A stretch of 64,000 nucleotides of DNA from Salinivibrio sp. ES.052 (lineage in GTDB: Bacteria; Pseudomonadota; Gammaproteobacteria; Enterobacterales; Vibrionaceae), in contig NZ_FSRI01000003.1 of the NCBI RefSeq assembly GCF_900141775.1, positions 496,001-560,000 on the forward strand, given 5' to 3'. Both the position numbers and the translations under genes were made by a program. Of this stretch, positions 1-8,005 are shown piece after piece (position 1 is the first letter of the stretch; every line of letters begins with the position of its first letter). The notes beneath the pieces were generated by a model, which searched no databases, was not told where the DNA came from, and saw only the letters and a list, made by a program, of their open reading frames with translations.

Positions 1-1
1 C

Positions 2-211
2 ACGGTTGCTCACGAGTATGTGAAAGAATTCGAGATTATACGAAATACGATCATTCATAAAGGCTTTCCAAATGCGTTTTCTACTACAATGAAAAAAATA
101 AAAGACAATGAGGAAGAAAGCTATGAAGAAATCCAGCATTCAATGAAAACGCCAAGTTTTTATTTGAGAGCAAGAAAAATGATAGAGGCTATCAAGTATG
201 AGATTGGTTGA
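2..211 (+). CDS. C-terminal part of an unidentified protein (cut by window edge)
   Basis: The reading frame is open to the left edge of the window, so the GTG at 20 is probably internal and the gene begins outside. About 69 residues are visible. They are charged and predicted mostly helical, rich in Lys, Glu and Ile, with no signal peptide or membrane segment. I do not recognise the family. The base composition is AT-rich, like the two lipoprotein genes that follow on the same strand. Those genes lie about 150 bp further on, so shared transcription is uncertain. Confidence 0.5.
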   Translation, partial: TVAHEYVKEFEIIRNTIIHKGFPNAFSTTMKKIKDNEEESYEEIQHSMKTPSFYLRARKMIEAIKYEIG

Positions 212-366
212 TGGTGATAATAATGGGAATTTTTGTTAGTGTTTTTACTCATATAGTATATCAGACCGTAAGCGCATATTTTGTCAGTTTTTTCACATTG
301 CATTAATGATGTGATATTTTGGTTGGATCCATTCTGTTTATGTTGTTTTATAAAATGGAGAAAATA

Positions 367-735
367 ATGAAGGGAGTTTTAGTGCCATTGTTGGCTTTAT
401 TTTTGACAGGCTGTGCCGGATTTGGTCAGGTCGAGCGTGTTGATGATTTATCTTTGACGCAGATAAAAGCGATGAATGAAATCGAAATCATCCAAAACCC
501 TAGTTCTTTAAATTATGTCTCTAAAGGAAAAATAAAAGGTATTTCTTGCAAAGGATCAGCATTTAGTGGAGATACTTCAGAACAAGCAGCGATGACTCAA
601 TTGAAGATAAAGGCTGTTCAGCTAGGAGCCAATGCTGTATTGTATCCTACTTGCTCTCAGGATGCGTCAGTAGATTGGGGTAATAACTGTTGGGAGTCTT
701 GGGTCTGTATCGGTGAAGCTGCGTTTCTTGAATAG
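367..735 (+). CDS. RcsF-like outer-membrane lipoprotein
   Basis: Small predicted lipoprotein of 122 residues. The ATG at 367 is chosen because GGAG lies six bases upstream; the frame extends to a TTG at 319, which lacks such a site and would bury the signal peptide. A hydrophobic signal ends in the lipobox LTGC. The mature part carries four cysteines in the RcsF arrangement (ISCKG, then LYPTC, NNC and WVCIG) together with the LGANAVL segment. In enterobacteria RcsF is held by two disulfides and reports envelope damage to the Rcs phosphorelay. No Rcs genes are in the window, so a role in that pathway here is inference from family resemblance. Confidence 0.65.
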   Translation: MKGVLVPLLALFLTGCAGFGQVERVDDLSLTQIKAMNEIEIIQNPSSLNYVSKGKIKGISCKGSAFSGDTSEQAAMTQLKIKAVQLGANAVLYPTCSQDASVDWGNNCWESWVCIGEAAFLE

Positions 736-821
736 CTTATACATAAATATAATTTTCCTCATGTTTCCAGTGCTGGGTGTCATGAAAGTTAGTCTGCACT
801 ATATTTTAAGGATATGAATCA

Positions 822-1274
822 ATGAAGCATTTTTTGATTTTTGGCTTTGTTTTTATTTTGTTCGGGTGTTCATCTCCTGGTCCGATGCAAACACCTCAGG
901 GTCCAATAAGCACACCGGCTTTTGAACCAATAGTACTTGATATGATTAAAGACGGTTCAGAGAAAGTTTTGTTTAAAGAATATACAACACTATATGAAGA
1001 TAAAGATCTAAAGTCATGGGGAGTATTCTTCATTACCGAACATGGTGCATACATGGCAAATTGGAATTCATCGGAATACAAATATTACTTATCCTATAAA
1101 TTGCCTATTGAAAAGCTATCTGATATCTCTGAACAGACTGTAGAACGTGATATGTGGATAGATTCTGATTTGCTAATTTTAAAAGATGTTACTGGAAAAG
1201 AAGTAGGATTTTCTTTGTATGGTAAAAATGCAGCAAGAGCAGTGTTACAAGAGATTTCTAGTCAATTAATGTAG
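822..1274 (+). CDS. Hypothetical lipoprotein
   Basis: Predicted lipoprotein of 150 residues. The N-terminus is a short hydrophobic signal ending in LFGC, a fair lipobox, followed by Ser/Pro-rich residues. The start ATG at 822 has AAGGAT about eight bases upstream. The mature domain has alternating hydrophobic and polar stretches that suggest a beta-rich fold resembling a PH-like or NTF2-like module, but no family is recognised. It follows the RcsF-like gene on the same strand after 86 bp and may be co-transcribed. Low GC like its neighbour. A perfect hairpin follows shortly after the stop codon. Confidence 0.55.
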   Translation: MKHFLIFGFVFILFGCSSPGPMQTPQGPISTPAFEPIVLDMIKDGSEKVLFKEYTTLYEDKDLKSWGVFFITEHGAYMANWNSSEYKYYLSYKLPIEKLSDISEQTVERDMWIDSDLLILKDVTGKEVGFSLYGKNAARAVLQEISSQLM

Positions 1275-1282
1275 AAAGTTTT

Positions 1283-1312
1283 CTCGTTCCCACGCTCCCT
1301 CGTGGGAACGAG
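1283..1312. repeat. REP-like perfect inverted repeat
   Basis: Two perfect 12-base arms (CTCGTTCCCACG and its complement) separated by six bases. The CGTTCCCACG...CGTGGGAACG form is one I know as a dispersed palindromic repeat in many gammaproteobacteria. It lies nine bases after the lipoprotein stop codon but no T-tract follows, so it is more likely a REP-type element than a factor-independent terminator. Confidence 0.6.
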
Positions 1313-1402
1313 TTACACCAACCCCAACCACTGAACCAAACCGAATCTCGTTCGTACTAGGTATCGCTATGTTTAACCGATGCAGTATATAACGGGGTTC
1401 GT

Positions 1403-1513
1403 GTGAACCCCATCAATCCAACCAAGTGATGCAATAGCAAGTGGACGGCGGTCAAACCCCTCCATCGCGATCAGCACGTTTTGCGCGAGAAAACACACCT
1501 TCATGGTAATTAG
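1403..1513 (+). pseudogene. Decayed 5' copy of the Trp-rich protein gene at 3628
   Basis: From a GTG at 1403 the frame reads VNPINPTK, then a TGA at 1427, then [10 protein letters not shown] and a degenerate tail ending in TAG at 1511. The segments NPINP-K and NSKWTAVKP, and the DNA between them, closely match the start of the intact gene at 3628-3843. Similarity fades after the first 25 codons. The fragment therefore looks like a partial duplication now inactivated by a nonsense mutation. It sits directly upstream of the chemoreceptor gene, while the intact copy sits directly downstream, so the receptor is flanked by a direct repeat. Confidence 0.75.
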
Positions 1514-1562
1514 ACGACTCGCTGCTACGCTTATAGCAAATAGCAGTGCAGAGGATTTTGCC

Positions 1563-3530
1563 ATGACAATCAGCCGTAAGATTAAAGCCATGGCGCTTGC
1601 CCTTTTGCTGGGGTCATTTCTTACCATTTATCTGGTTATGGAGTGGGTAGCGAAGCCCGTTTTGCAAGAGCAGGCAGAGGCTGGCGCTCGGCAAACCGTC
1701 ACAAACATTGAAGGGCGTATTGCCACGGCATTGAATGAAGGGGCAGTGTTGACCGATACACTCGCGGCGCTATCGGAAACATTGCCGTTAGATCGCGGGC
1801 AGTTTATTGAACGTCTTGAGCCCGTGGTCGATCACTATGGTAACGCCGCGATTGCGGGCGGTGGTGTTTGGCCTGAACCTGGTAAGTTAACACCGGGAAA
1901 AACACGTGACTCCTTATTTTGGGCTCGTAATGCACAAGGCTCGCTGGATCTATTAGATGATTACAATGATCCCGCTGGCAGTGGTTATCACAACGAAAGC
2001 TGGTATCAAGCAGGGCGAGGCTTACCGGCGGGGCAATGCGCGTGGTCTGCTGCTTATGAGGATGCGATTTCTGGCACACCCATGGTCACCTGTACGGTCA
2101 CAATTCGCCGAGATGGCCAGTTTTGGGGCGTTGCGACAATCGATTTGATGCTCTCCGGTCTGTCAAACTTATTAACTGACCAAAATGAGGCAACCGGAGG
2201 CTATGCCTTTGTGCTCGATCAAACCGATCGCATTCTGTCGTTTCCCGATGTGCGTTCTTCAAGCCTTAGTATGCAAAGCCTGAGCGACGCAAGTAGACAG
2301 TATCCTCGTTTATCCCCGCTTGTCTCGGCCTTGGACGCTGAGGAGCCGGTTTATCTGCCGGAAGGTGTGGTAGGCGATAGCCGGTCGCTCCTCGTGCAGG
2401 TTCCTCTGTCGGAACAGGGTTGGACAGTGGGCATGTTGTTGCCTGAGGCAACGGCCTTGGCGGCGCTGAATCGAGTAAGTTCTGGCCTGTATATAACACT
2501 GTTACCGCTGGTGATTGTCTTCGCGTTAGTTGTGGTATGGCTCGGCCAGAGGCTCATTCGCAGTATCAAAGAAACGACTCAGCAGGTTAGCAGTCTATCG
2601 AAAGGTGAGAAAGGCGGTAAGTTAGAGATTGTTCGTGCTGATGAGATGGGCGAGCTACGGCGCGCTGTCAACGATTATGGCGCCCATCTTGAAAAAATTC
2701 TCGAAGACGTAGCGAGAGAAGCGATTGGCGTTAAAAGCAGTGCAAACGACTTACAGGCACTGAGCCAAGATTTGAGCGACCGAACGTCGGCGCAGACGAA
2801 TGAGAATATCACGCTCGCCTCATCGATAAACCAAATGTCCGCAAGTGCCACCGAGGTGTCGAGCAATACTGCTACTGCCGCAGATACTGCCGAGGATGCG
2901 TCGCACGTGGTGGCAAAAGGACAGCAAGCCGTCGATGAGAACAGTGACGCGATTGCCAAGCTTGCTACCACACTGAAAGAAGCCTCCTCTGTGATTGATA
3001 AACTGGCCTCAGATTCACAGCAGGTGGGAACGGTCCTTGAGGTCATCAAAAAGATTTCCGAGCAAACCAATCTACTAGCACTGAATGCGGCTATCGAGGC
3101 GGCGCGTGCGGGAGAGCAAGGACGTGGGTTTGCAGTGGTTGCCGATGAGGTGCGCTCATTGGCCGCCAAAACGCAGGAATCAGCGGAAGAAATTGATGGC
3201 ATGATTCAGCAGCTTCATTCGGCGGCTAGCCAGGGCGTGGACGTGATTGAATCGAGTTATCAGTTGTCTCAATCTTCGGTTGAGCGAGCGAGTGTGGTGC
3301 GTGAGCACTTTGAAGAGATTGTCACAGCATTTGATAACATCAAAGAGCGCACCGTAAGCATTGCCACGGCATCGGAGCAGCAAGCGCATGTAACAGAAGA
3401 GATCAGTCAACTGGCGGATCGAATCAGGACGTTGTCGGAGCAGAACGCTGAAGGGGCATCTGAACTCAAAGCAATGAGTGCTGATTCACTCGAACGGGCT
3501 GACCGTCTAACCCAAATTAGTCAATGGTAG
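1563..3530 (+). CDS. Methyl-accepting chemotaxis protein with periplasmic Cache domain
   Basis: Transmembrane chemoreceptor of 655 residues. The ATG at 1563 is preferred over an in-frame ATG at 1503 because an AGAGGA site precedes it and the first membrane helix then starts about ten residues in. Order: TM1 (about 10-30), a double-Cache type sensor domain (about 35-300), TM2 (about 309-332), a HAMP-like linker, then the cytoplasmic signalling domain. The hairpin tip around residues 490-535 has the diagnostic [20 protein letters not shown] and [13 protein letters not shown] segments that contact CheA and CheW. No C-terminal CheR-binding pentapeptide is seen. The sensor region is clearly paralogous to that of the histidine kinase at 15712-17679. 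The ligand is unknown. Confidence 0.93.
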   Translation: MTISRKIKAMALALLLGSFLTIYLVMEWVAKPVLQEQAEAGARQTVTNIEGRIATALNEGAVLTDTLAALSETLPLDRGQFIERLEPVVDHYGNAAIAGGGVWPEPGKLTPGKTRDSLFWARNAQGSLDLLDDYNDPAGSGYHNESWYQAGRGLPAGQCAWSAAYEDAISGTPMVTCTVTIRRDGQFWGVATIDLMLSGLSNLLTDQNEATGGYAFVLDQTDRILSFPDVRSSSLSMQSLSDASRQYPRLSPLVSALDAEEPVYLPEGVVGDSRSLLVQVPLSEQGWTVGMLLPEATALAALNRVSSGLYITLLPLVIVFALVVVWLGQRLIRSIKETTQQVSSLSKGEKGGKLEIVRADEMGELRRAVNDYGAHLEKILEDVAREAIGVKSSANDLQALSQDLSDRTSAQTNENITLASSINQMSASATEVSSNTATAADTAEDASHVVAKGQQAVDENSDAIAKLATTLKEASSVIDKLASDSQQVGTVLEVIKKISEQTNLLALNAAIEAARAGEQGRGFAVVADEVRSLAAKTQESAEEIDGMIQQLHSAASQGVDVIESSYQLSQSSVERASVVREHFEEIVTAFDNIKERTVSIATASEQQAHVTEEISQLADRIRTLSEQNAEGASELKAMSADSLERADRLTQISQW

Positions 3531-3627
3531 CGTTCGTTTACCTTGTATTGCTATTCTTGAAAGGGCTGATAAGTCGAAACGAATGCATTCCTTGTCAGCC
3601 TCATCCGGTGTTTGTTAAGGGGCAGTC

Positions 3628-3843
3628 GTGAACCAAATCAATCCAGCCAAGTTACGCAATAGCAAGTGGACGGCGGTAAAACCCATTGAACGCGAGAAGC
3701 ACTTTGTAGTCTCTGACGTTGAGTATGATGAAGACGGTGTGGTGGTGTTATGCGTGCTTGAGTCGGTGCTGTCGAAAAAAGAGTATCCAATTGACTGGCG
3801 TGAGCTCAAAAGTGACGAGAAGTGGCGTCAAGGGTGGAAGTGA
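3628..3843 (+). CDS. Small Trp-rich protein, TIGR02450 family
   Basis: Protein of 71 residues starting at GTG with AAGGGGC upstream. It has conserved tryptophans in [15 protein letters not shown] and EKWRQGW, which match my memory of the TIGR02450 Trp-rich family of marine gammaproteobacteria. No signal peptide or membrane segment is visible. The biochemical role of the family is not known to me. A strong terminator follows at once, so this is probably a single-gene unit or the end of the chemoreceptor transcript. A decayed copy of its 5' end lies at 1403-1513. Confidence 0.75.
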   Translation: MNQINPAKLRNSKWTAVKPIEREKHFVVSDVEYDEDGVVVLCVLESVLSKKEYPIDWRELKSDEKWRQGWK

Positions 3844-3847
3844 TATT

Positions 3848-3876
3848 AAAGGGAGGAGGCTATCCTCCCTTTTTTG
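3848..3876 (+). terminator. Rho-independent terminator after the Trp-rich protein
   Basis: Seven-base GC-rich stem GGGAGGA / TCCTCCC (3851-3857 with 3863-3869), extended by A-T pairs, with a five-base loop and followed by TTTTTT. It lies eight bases beyond the stop codon of the small gene. Confidence 0.88.
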
Positions 3877-3941
3877 ATCTGTTCTGAACGCCGCGCGTGG
3901 CGCTTGCTATTGCGCGTGTAACATAACACTAACTCGGGTCG

Positions 3942-4349
3942 TTAGTCGTATCGCATCGTCCAACTGACGATCTTGCCTTCCTCGACAATGAACAGAAAAT
4001 CCGCTGGACTTCGGTAATTGTCATTGTTGACGTAAGTGCCGGTGACGATGACTTGTTTGCCATCGACCATGAGTGTCGGGTTCGCTACTCGTCCATGCAC
4101 ATCGATAATATCGGATTCGAGCCATGCCCTGAACTTGTCGCCGGTTTTCTTGCGCGCGTACCAACGCTCGTACTCCTGGGTCGCGTTCTGTGCAAACAAT
4201 GACCGGATGTGCTTTGCATCGTTGGCTTCCATCGCGCTGACCAATTCGGAGATAACCTGCTCGGGCGTTCGGTTTTCGCTAGCATATGCGGAAGACGTTC
4301 CCAGTAGCGCAACGCTCATCAGCATTAAGACAACAAAAAATCGGTTCAT
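3942..4349 (-). CDS. Exported NTF2/SnoaL-like domain protein
   Basis: Protein of 135 residues. The ATG at 4349 is chosen because AGGAG lies about eight bases before it and the product then begins with a clear signal peptide ending at SAYA. The mature part has helix-rich residues (TPEQVISELVSAMEAND) followed by beta strands ending in IVEEGKIVSWTMRYD, as in the SnoaL/NTF2-like fold used by ketosteroid isomerases and many proteins of unknown role. The start lies 19 bp after the stop of the SDR gene on the same strand, so the two form an operon. An enzymatic role in the periplasm is possible but not shown. Confidence 0.7.
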   Translation of the reverse strand: MNRFFVVLMLMSVALLGTSSAYASENRTPEQVISELVSAMEANDAKHIRSLFAQNATQEYERWYARKKTGDKFRAWLESDIIDVHGRVANPTLMVDGKQVIVTGTYVNNDNYRSPADFLFIVEEGKIVSWTMRYD

Positions 4350-4368
4350 GGCATGGCTCCTTATTTTA

Positions 4369-5124
4369 TTAACGGGTCGTGTATCCGCCGTTGGCGAAAA
4401 TCGTTTGTCCAGATAGCCACCAGCCATCGGTTGCAAGGAATTTTACGATTGGTACGATATCCTCGATCTTGGTGAGATCGTTACCCAGTGCCTGTGACTT
4501 ATGAAACGCCACTCGCTCAGGCGTTTCTTGACCGTAGAAAAACGGCGTATCCATTGGACCCGGGCCGATATTGTTCACCGAAATGCCGCGTGACGAAAAC
4601 TCCTTGGCTGCTGCGCGGGTGAAATGTTCCACCGGAGCCTTACCGCCAGCATAGGTTGAATAACCGTCGGTAAACGCGGCGAGCAATGACGTCACAATAG
4701 TGATCAGCTTACCGTTATCATTGAGATGTAAGCCTGCTTCTTTCATGAATAGAAAGGCCGACTTGGCGTTAATCGCCATCATGTCGTCGAGCTCTTCTTC
4801 CGTCGTTTCAATGATGGGCTTGCGCAGTACCTTACCCACCGTATTGATGGCTACATCGATACCACCAAAGTGATCCTTCGCCTGTTCGAACAGGGCGGTC
4901 ACGTTAGCGCCTTTAGTCAGATCTCCCTGAATCGAGATGGCTTCACCCCCCGCCTCTTTGATGGCCTTTACTGTTGCGTCTGCGTCGCTTTCCGTCGCGG
5001 CACTGTGATAGTGGACCACGATCTTCGATCCCATCGCAGCGAACTCGCGGCTGATAAGACCACCAAGGTTCTTGGCGCCACCGGCGACCAATGTGACTTT
5101 ACCGTTCATATCAATCTTAGACAT
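4369..5124 (-). CDS. Short-chain dehydrogenase/reductase (SDR)
   Basis: Classical-size SDR of 251 residues. The N-terminal nucleotide-binding glycine motif appears as VAGGAKNLGG (about 12-21), the NNAG-type motif as INTVGK (about 93-98), the catalytic serine in TIVTSLLAAF, and the YxxxK pair in YAGGK. The C-terminus has the usual LSGQTIFANGGY dinucleotide-fold ending. The substrate cannot be told from sequence; NADP(H) or NAD(H) oxidoreduction is a family inference. The gene is first in an operon with the NTF2-like gene and is transcribed away from a LysR regulator across 144 bp, which suggests control by that regulator. Confidence 0.88.
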   Translation of the reverse strand: MSKIDMNGKVTLVAGGAKNLGGLISREFAAMGSKIVVHYHSAATESDADATVKAIKEAGGEAISIQGDLTKGANVTALFEQAKDHFGGIDVAINTVGKVLRKPIIETTEEELDDMMAINAKSAFLFMKEAGLHLNDNGKLITIVTSLLAAFTDGYSTYAGGKAPVEHFTRAAAKEFSSRGISVNNIGPGPMDTPFFYGQETPERVAFHKSQALGNDLTKIEDIVPIVKFLATDGWWLSGQTIFANGGYTTR

Positions 5125-5149
5125 AACCTATCTCCCGAGTGAGTGAGTA

Positions 5150-5180
5150 ATGTCAGCCAGCCAGTTGGTTAGCGTGACAT
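5150..5180. promoter_or_regulatory. Candidate LysR-type binding site between SDR and LysR genes
   Basis: Inverted repeat ATGTCA (5150-5155) and TGACAT (5175-5180), extending to ATGTCAGC / GCGTGACAT, placed between divergently transcribed SDR and LysR genes. LysR-type regulators often bind such interrupted dyads in this position. This is inference from position and symmetry. Confidence 0.35.
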
Positions 5181-5268
5181 CTACAGGCTATCTAGTTGAC
5201 GGTAGCGCTGGAAGGGTGTAAATAAACAATCATTAATTGCGAAATTAACAATAAATGGCGATGTAGCG

Positions 5269-6141
5269 ATGGATAATGTAGAGCGTCTGTTTCTCAGGGT
5301 GGTGGAGACCGGTAGTTTCAAACGCGCCGCTGAACAACTCAACCAAGAGCCGTCTTCAATCAGTCGCAAGGTCGCGGCGCTCGAAGATCGCCTCAAGGTT
5401 AAGTTGCTCAGGCGCTCAACCCAACGCACGACGCCAACCGAGCTGGGTCAACGTTACTATGAGCGCATGCGTCATATCGTCGATGAACAAACTGAGTTAG
5501 AGGAAGAAATACGGAGTGGCGTCAATCGATTAAGTGGCACCCTGCGGATCGCTGCTCCGGTGGATTTTGGGACGCGATTTGTGGTGCCGGTGGCAAGGCA
5601 GATGCAACAGCAGAGCGACGATCTCAATATTGAACTCTTACTCGGCAGTCAGTTCGACAATCTGCAAGAGAAGAGCATCGACGTGGCTGTGCGTATCGGT
5701 AATCTGCCTGATTCAAGTCTAGTGGCAAGAAAGTTGGGTGATGTACCCAGGGTACTGGTTGCAAGCCCCGATTACCTCAAGACACATGGTGAGCCTCAGA
5801 CGATTGACGATCTGGAACAGCACAATTTCGTGCAGTATTCTCCTGAGGCACGTCGCAGTGACATCAAGTTTGCAGATGGTCAGTACTTCCCACATACAAA
5901 AATACATAGCAATATCACTGTCAACAGCGTAGAAGCGATTCGTGAATTAGTGCTGGCCAATGTTGGTATTCATCTTGGGCCTGAGTGGATATTTAAGAAC
6001 GACCTGAGTCGCGGACGTGTCGTCAGGCTTTTGCCTGATTACCGCTTAAGCAGTTTTCCTGTTCATGCTGTTTACTTGGCGCGATCCTACTTACCGTTCA
6101 AAACCAGAGAGTTTACTCGTCTGCTAGCGGATTCACTGTGA
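5269..6141 (+). CDS. LysR-family transcriptional regulator
   Basis: Regulator of 290 residues. The N-terminal winged helix-turn-helix is at about 1-60 (FLRVVETGSFKRAAEQLNQ, SSISRKVAALEDRL, then LLRRSTQRTTPTELGQ). The rest is a periplasmic-binding-like effector domain with the usual GTLRIAAPVDFG entry. It resembles the group of LysR proteins that control adjacent oxidoreductases. It is divergent from the SDR gene. The ATG at 5269 has only a weak ribosome site, but the HTH begins where expected. The inducer is unknown. Confidence 0.9.
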   Translation: MDNVERLFLRVVETGSFKRAAEQLNQEPSSISRKVAALEDRLKVKLLRRSTQRTTPTELGQRYYERMRHIVDEQTELEEEIRSGVNRLSGTLRIAAPVDFGTRFVVPVARQMQQQSDDLNIELLLGSQFDNLQEKSIDVAVRIGNLPDSSLVARKLGDVPRVLVASPDYLKTHGEPQTIDDLEQHNFVQYSPEARRSDIKFADGQYFPHTKIHSNITVNSVEAIRELVLANVGIHLGPEWIFKNDLSRGRVVRLLPDYRLSSFPVHAVYLARSYLPFKTREFTRLLADSL

Positions 6142-6288
6142 ATAGGCGTGGATTGTTCAACCATTAGTCGACGGATGTCGGACGCGTGACATCAAGCTTA
6201 TCTCTATCTAGCTACCTTAAGATGGCTTTTGTGGGATCAGAGCATAAGCTTGATAAGCGGTTCACCGATTTATTCAACAACCCCGCGT

Positions 6289-7023
6289 TTACTTAAAGTG
6301 TTTTTCTATTAGACTCTCGAACTCTTTTTTATTAACCATCTCTTCGAGCGAAGGCATGAGCGCGTCTATTTGGTCTTTTCTTTTCGACTTATCAGATACT
6401 TGTAACCAAATCTCTTTCTCACCTAGGACGAAAGGCTTGCCTAGTTGATTGACGTTAAATCCTAGTCTGCCTAGTTCAGAATAAATGACAGTCTCGTTTC
6501 CTGCTATCGCATCGACCCTATTAGATTGGAACATTTTAGAGACTCTCGCATAGTCTTTTGCCGAACGTTTACGCAGTGTCTCATCTTGGTCGAATTGATT
6601 ATTGAGAAGTATGTTTAATCCTATTCCAATGTTTAATCCGTCCAGCGAGGAATAACTATTTAAATCTCCTCTCGCTACTACGATATTATTTTGTGAGTTG
6701 ATGAATTTCAAAGGTGTGATGCCATTTAAAGACTCTGTCTTATAAAAAATGGCAAAGTCTGCATCGCCATTTTTTAACATGCTTATCATTCTTCCATAGG
6801 GCACTAATCTTAAGTCTATGTCTACTTTTGATTTTTCCTCGAGCGCTTTAATATACTCAGGAATGATCCCAGAGGGAGAGCTATTGACGCGTTCGCCCCA
6901 AGGGCGAAGCTCAAAGGCAACCGCCGTCAACGTGCTAGCTTGAGCAGCTAAGGGATTAATGTAGAGCGCTACAAGTAGCACAATTAACCCTAAGTTTTTC
7001 TTTGAAAAATAGTGTGTTATCAT
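6289..7023 (-). CDS. Periplasmic solute-binding protein, family 3
   Basis: Protein of 244 residues with a signal peptide ending at AAQAS and GGAG before the ATG. The mature domain follows the SBP_bac_3 pattern: an early strand (TAVAFELRPW), GIIPEYIKALEEKS, VPYGRMISMLKNGDADFAI, then IGIGLN and a late VDAIAGNE segment. Family members bind amino acids for ABC uptake or act as stand-alone sensors. No permease or ATPase gene is adjacent, so it may be an orphan binding protein. GC content is lower than in the flanking helicase region. Confidence 0.75.
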   Translation of the reverse strand: MITHYFSKKNLGLIVLLVALYINPLAAQASTLTAVAFELRPWGERVNSSPSGIIPEYIKALEEKSKVDIDLRLVPYGRMISMLKNGDADFAIFYKTESLNGITPLKFINSQNNIVVARGDLNSYSSLDGLNIGIGLNILLNNQFDQDETLRKRSAKDYARVSKMFQSNRVDAIAGNETVIYSELGRLGFNVNQLGKPFVLGEKEIWLQVSDKSKRKDQIDALMPSLEEMVNKKEFESLIEKHFK

Positions 7024-7510
7024 TTTAAATCTCCAATACTCTCACATGTCAAAGCTTTGAGTTTTTATTGATTTTATAATGGCAGTTTTCTTTATCAAAA
7101 GTCTCATAGAAACTTCTTTGAAGTGTTGAAAACCACTTTCCAGTGAGTATAGAACAACAATACTGCCGTCTATAAGAAATGTAATAAATAAATGCATGTT
7201 ATTGAAATATTTATGATAATTAATGCGGTCTGGAAGGTTGCAGTTTTTAACGAACATAATTTACATTGTCGGCCAAGTTTTTCAACGATGTCTTTTGTTC
7301 ATGGTGCGAGTTACTAAGATGCTGAATAAAAATTAGCCAGTAGATATCGGACCTGTATTTTTCACTAATTTTATCGCCAGTATTCTCATAAATTCAATTG
7401 GTTAGATTGTGCTTCATAGTTCGTTTTACAAAAGGTTCAATGGAGTGCTTGACATGTTGATATTTATCACAATATGTTACTCTCGATAGATTAATCAGTT
7501 GGAAAAAAGA
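7024..7510. other. AT-rich intergenic stretch without a supported gene
   Basis: A 487-base AT-rich stretch. A 71-codon frame on the minus strand (7042-7257) begins MFVKNCNLPDRINYHKYF but has no recognisable domain, and I do not accept it. The only clear signal is a promoter-like sequence near 7449-7478, pointing to the small gene pair that follows. Confidence 0.5.
7449..7478 (+). promoter_or_regulatory. Sigma-70-like promoter for the small gene pair
   Basis: Consensus -35 TTGACA at 7449-7454 and a -10-like TATGTT at 7473-7478, spaced 18 bases. It lies 32 bases before the ATG at 7511. Assignment is by sequence pattern only. Confidence 0.5.
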
Positions 7511-7696
7511 ATGTCAAAAAAGTGTAAATCAAAAGGACAATAAAGAATCTCGTTTACTGAAGAAGAAGCAGCAGTAATCAATACTGTCCTTGATAGAATG
7601 CAGTATGTGAGAGGTAAGGTAACAACTCCAAATAGGTTCATTAAAGGCTCTACACTTGATAAAGCTGATGCCATTAATCAAGGAATATATAAATGA
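7511..7696 (+). pseudogene. Small gene interrupted by an in-frame TAA (61 sense codons)
   Basis: From the ATG at 7511 the frame reads MSKKCKSKGQ, then TAA at 7541, then continues openly as RISFTEEEAAVINTVLDR and onward to TGA at 7694-7696. The post-stop part is hydrophilic and protein-like (helical, then GKVTTPNRFIKGSTLDKAD). It ends in an ATGA overlap with the next small gene, a hallmark of a real coding unit. No ATG, GTG or TTG start with a ribosome site is evident just after the stop. Either this is a recent nonsense mutation or the stop is read through or bypassed. The family is not recognised. Confidence 0.5.
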
Positions 7697-7860
7697 AAAA
7701 GAAAAAATTTCGAGTACAACCCGGTAAAATCTATAAAGTAGGTTTTGGTGTTAATCAAATGTGCAAGGTTAGTGACGCTGCAAATAGTATCGGAGAAACA
7801 ACGCAGGAATTTCTGAAAAAAGCAGCGATAGAGAGAGCAAAATTATTAATTGGGGATTAA
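7693..7860 (+). CDS. Small hypothetical protein (55 aa), possible RHH-like
   Basis: Protein of 55 residues starting MKKKKFRVQPGKIYK, with AAGGA about nine bases before the ATG and a four-base ATGA overlap with the preceding interrupted gene. The C-terminal half (VSDAANSIGETTQEFLKKA, then AIERAKLL) resembles the helix pair of ribbon-helix-helix or DUF1778-like antitoxins. It is too short and diverged to assign. The two small genes share a promoter-like sequence upstream and are AT-rich compared with the helicase gene that follows. Confidence 0.45.
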   Translation: MKKKKFRVQPGKIYKVGFGVNQMCKVSDAANSIGETTQEFLKKAAIERAKLLIGD

Positions 7861-8005
7861 TCCCATGTCGTCAAGGTTGGAAATAAAAACGCGTAGTGCA
7901 AGCACCTAAAATAGGCGGGGGTTATCGAGCAGAGTGTGGTACAGTCCGCGCCCTGTTTTCCTGCATCTTTGCGATGTTGGCTGCCGCTAAATAAAGGTCT
8001 CGTTC

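Noticed and set aside
7042-7257. A 71-codon minus-strand frame after the solute-binding protein gene
   Set aside because: AT-rich, no recognisable domain, and the N-terminal residues look like translated intergenic sequence.
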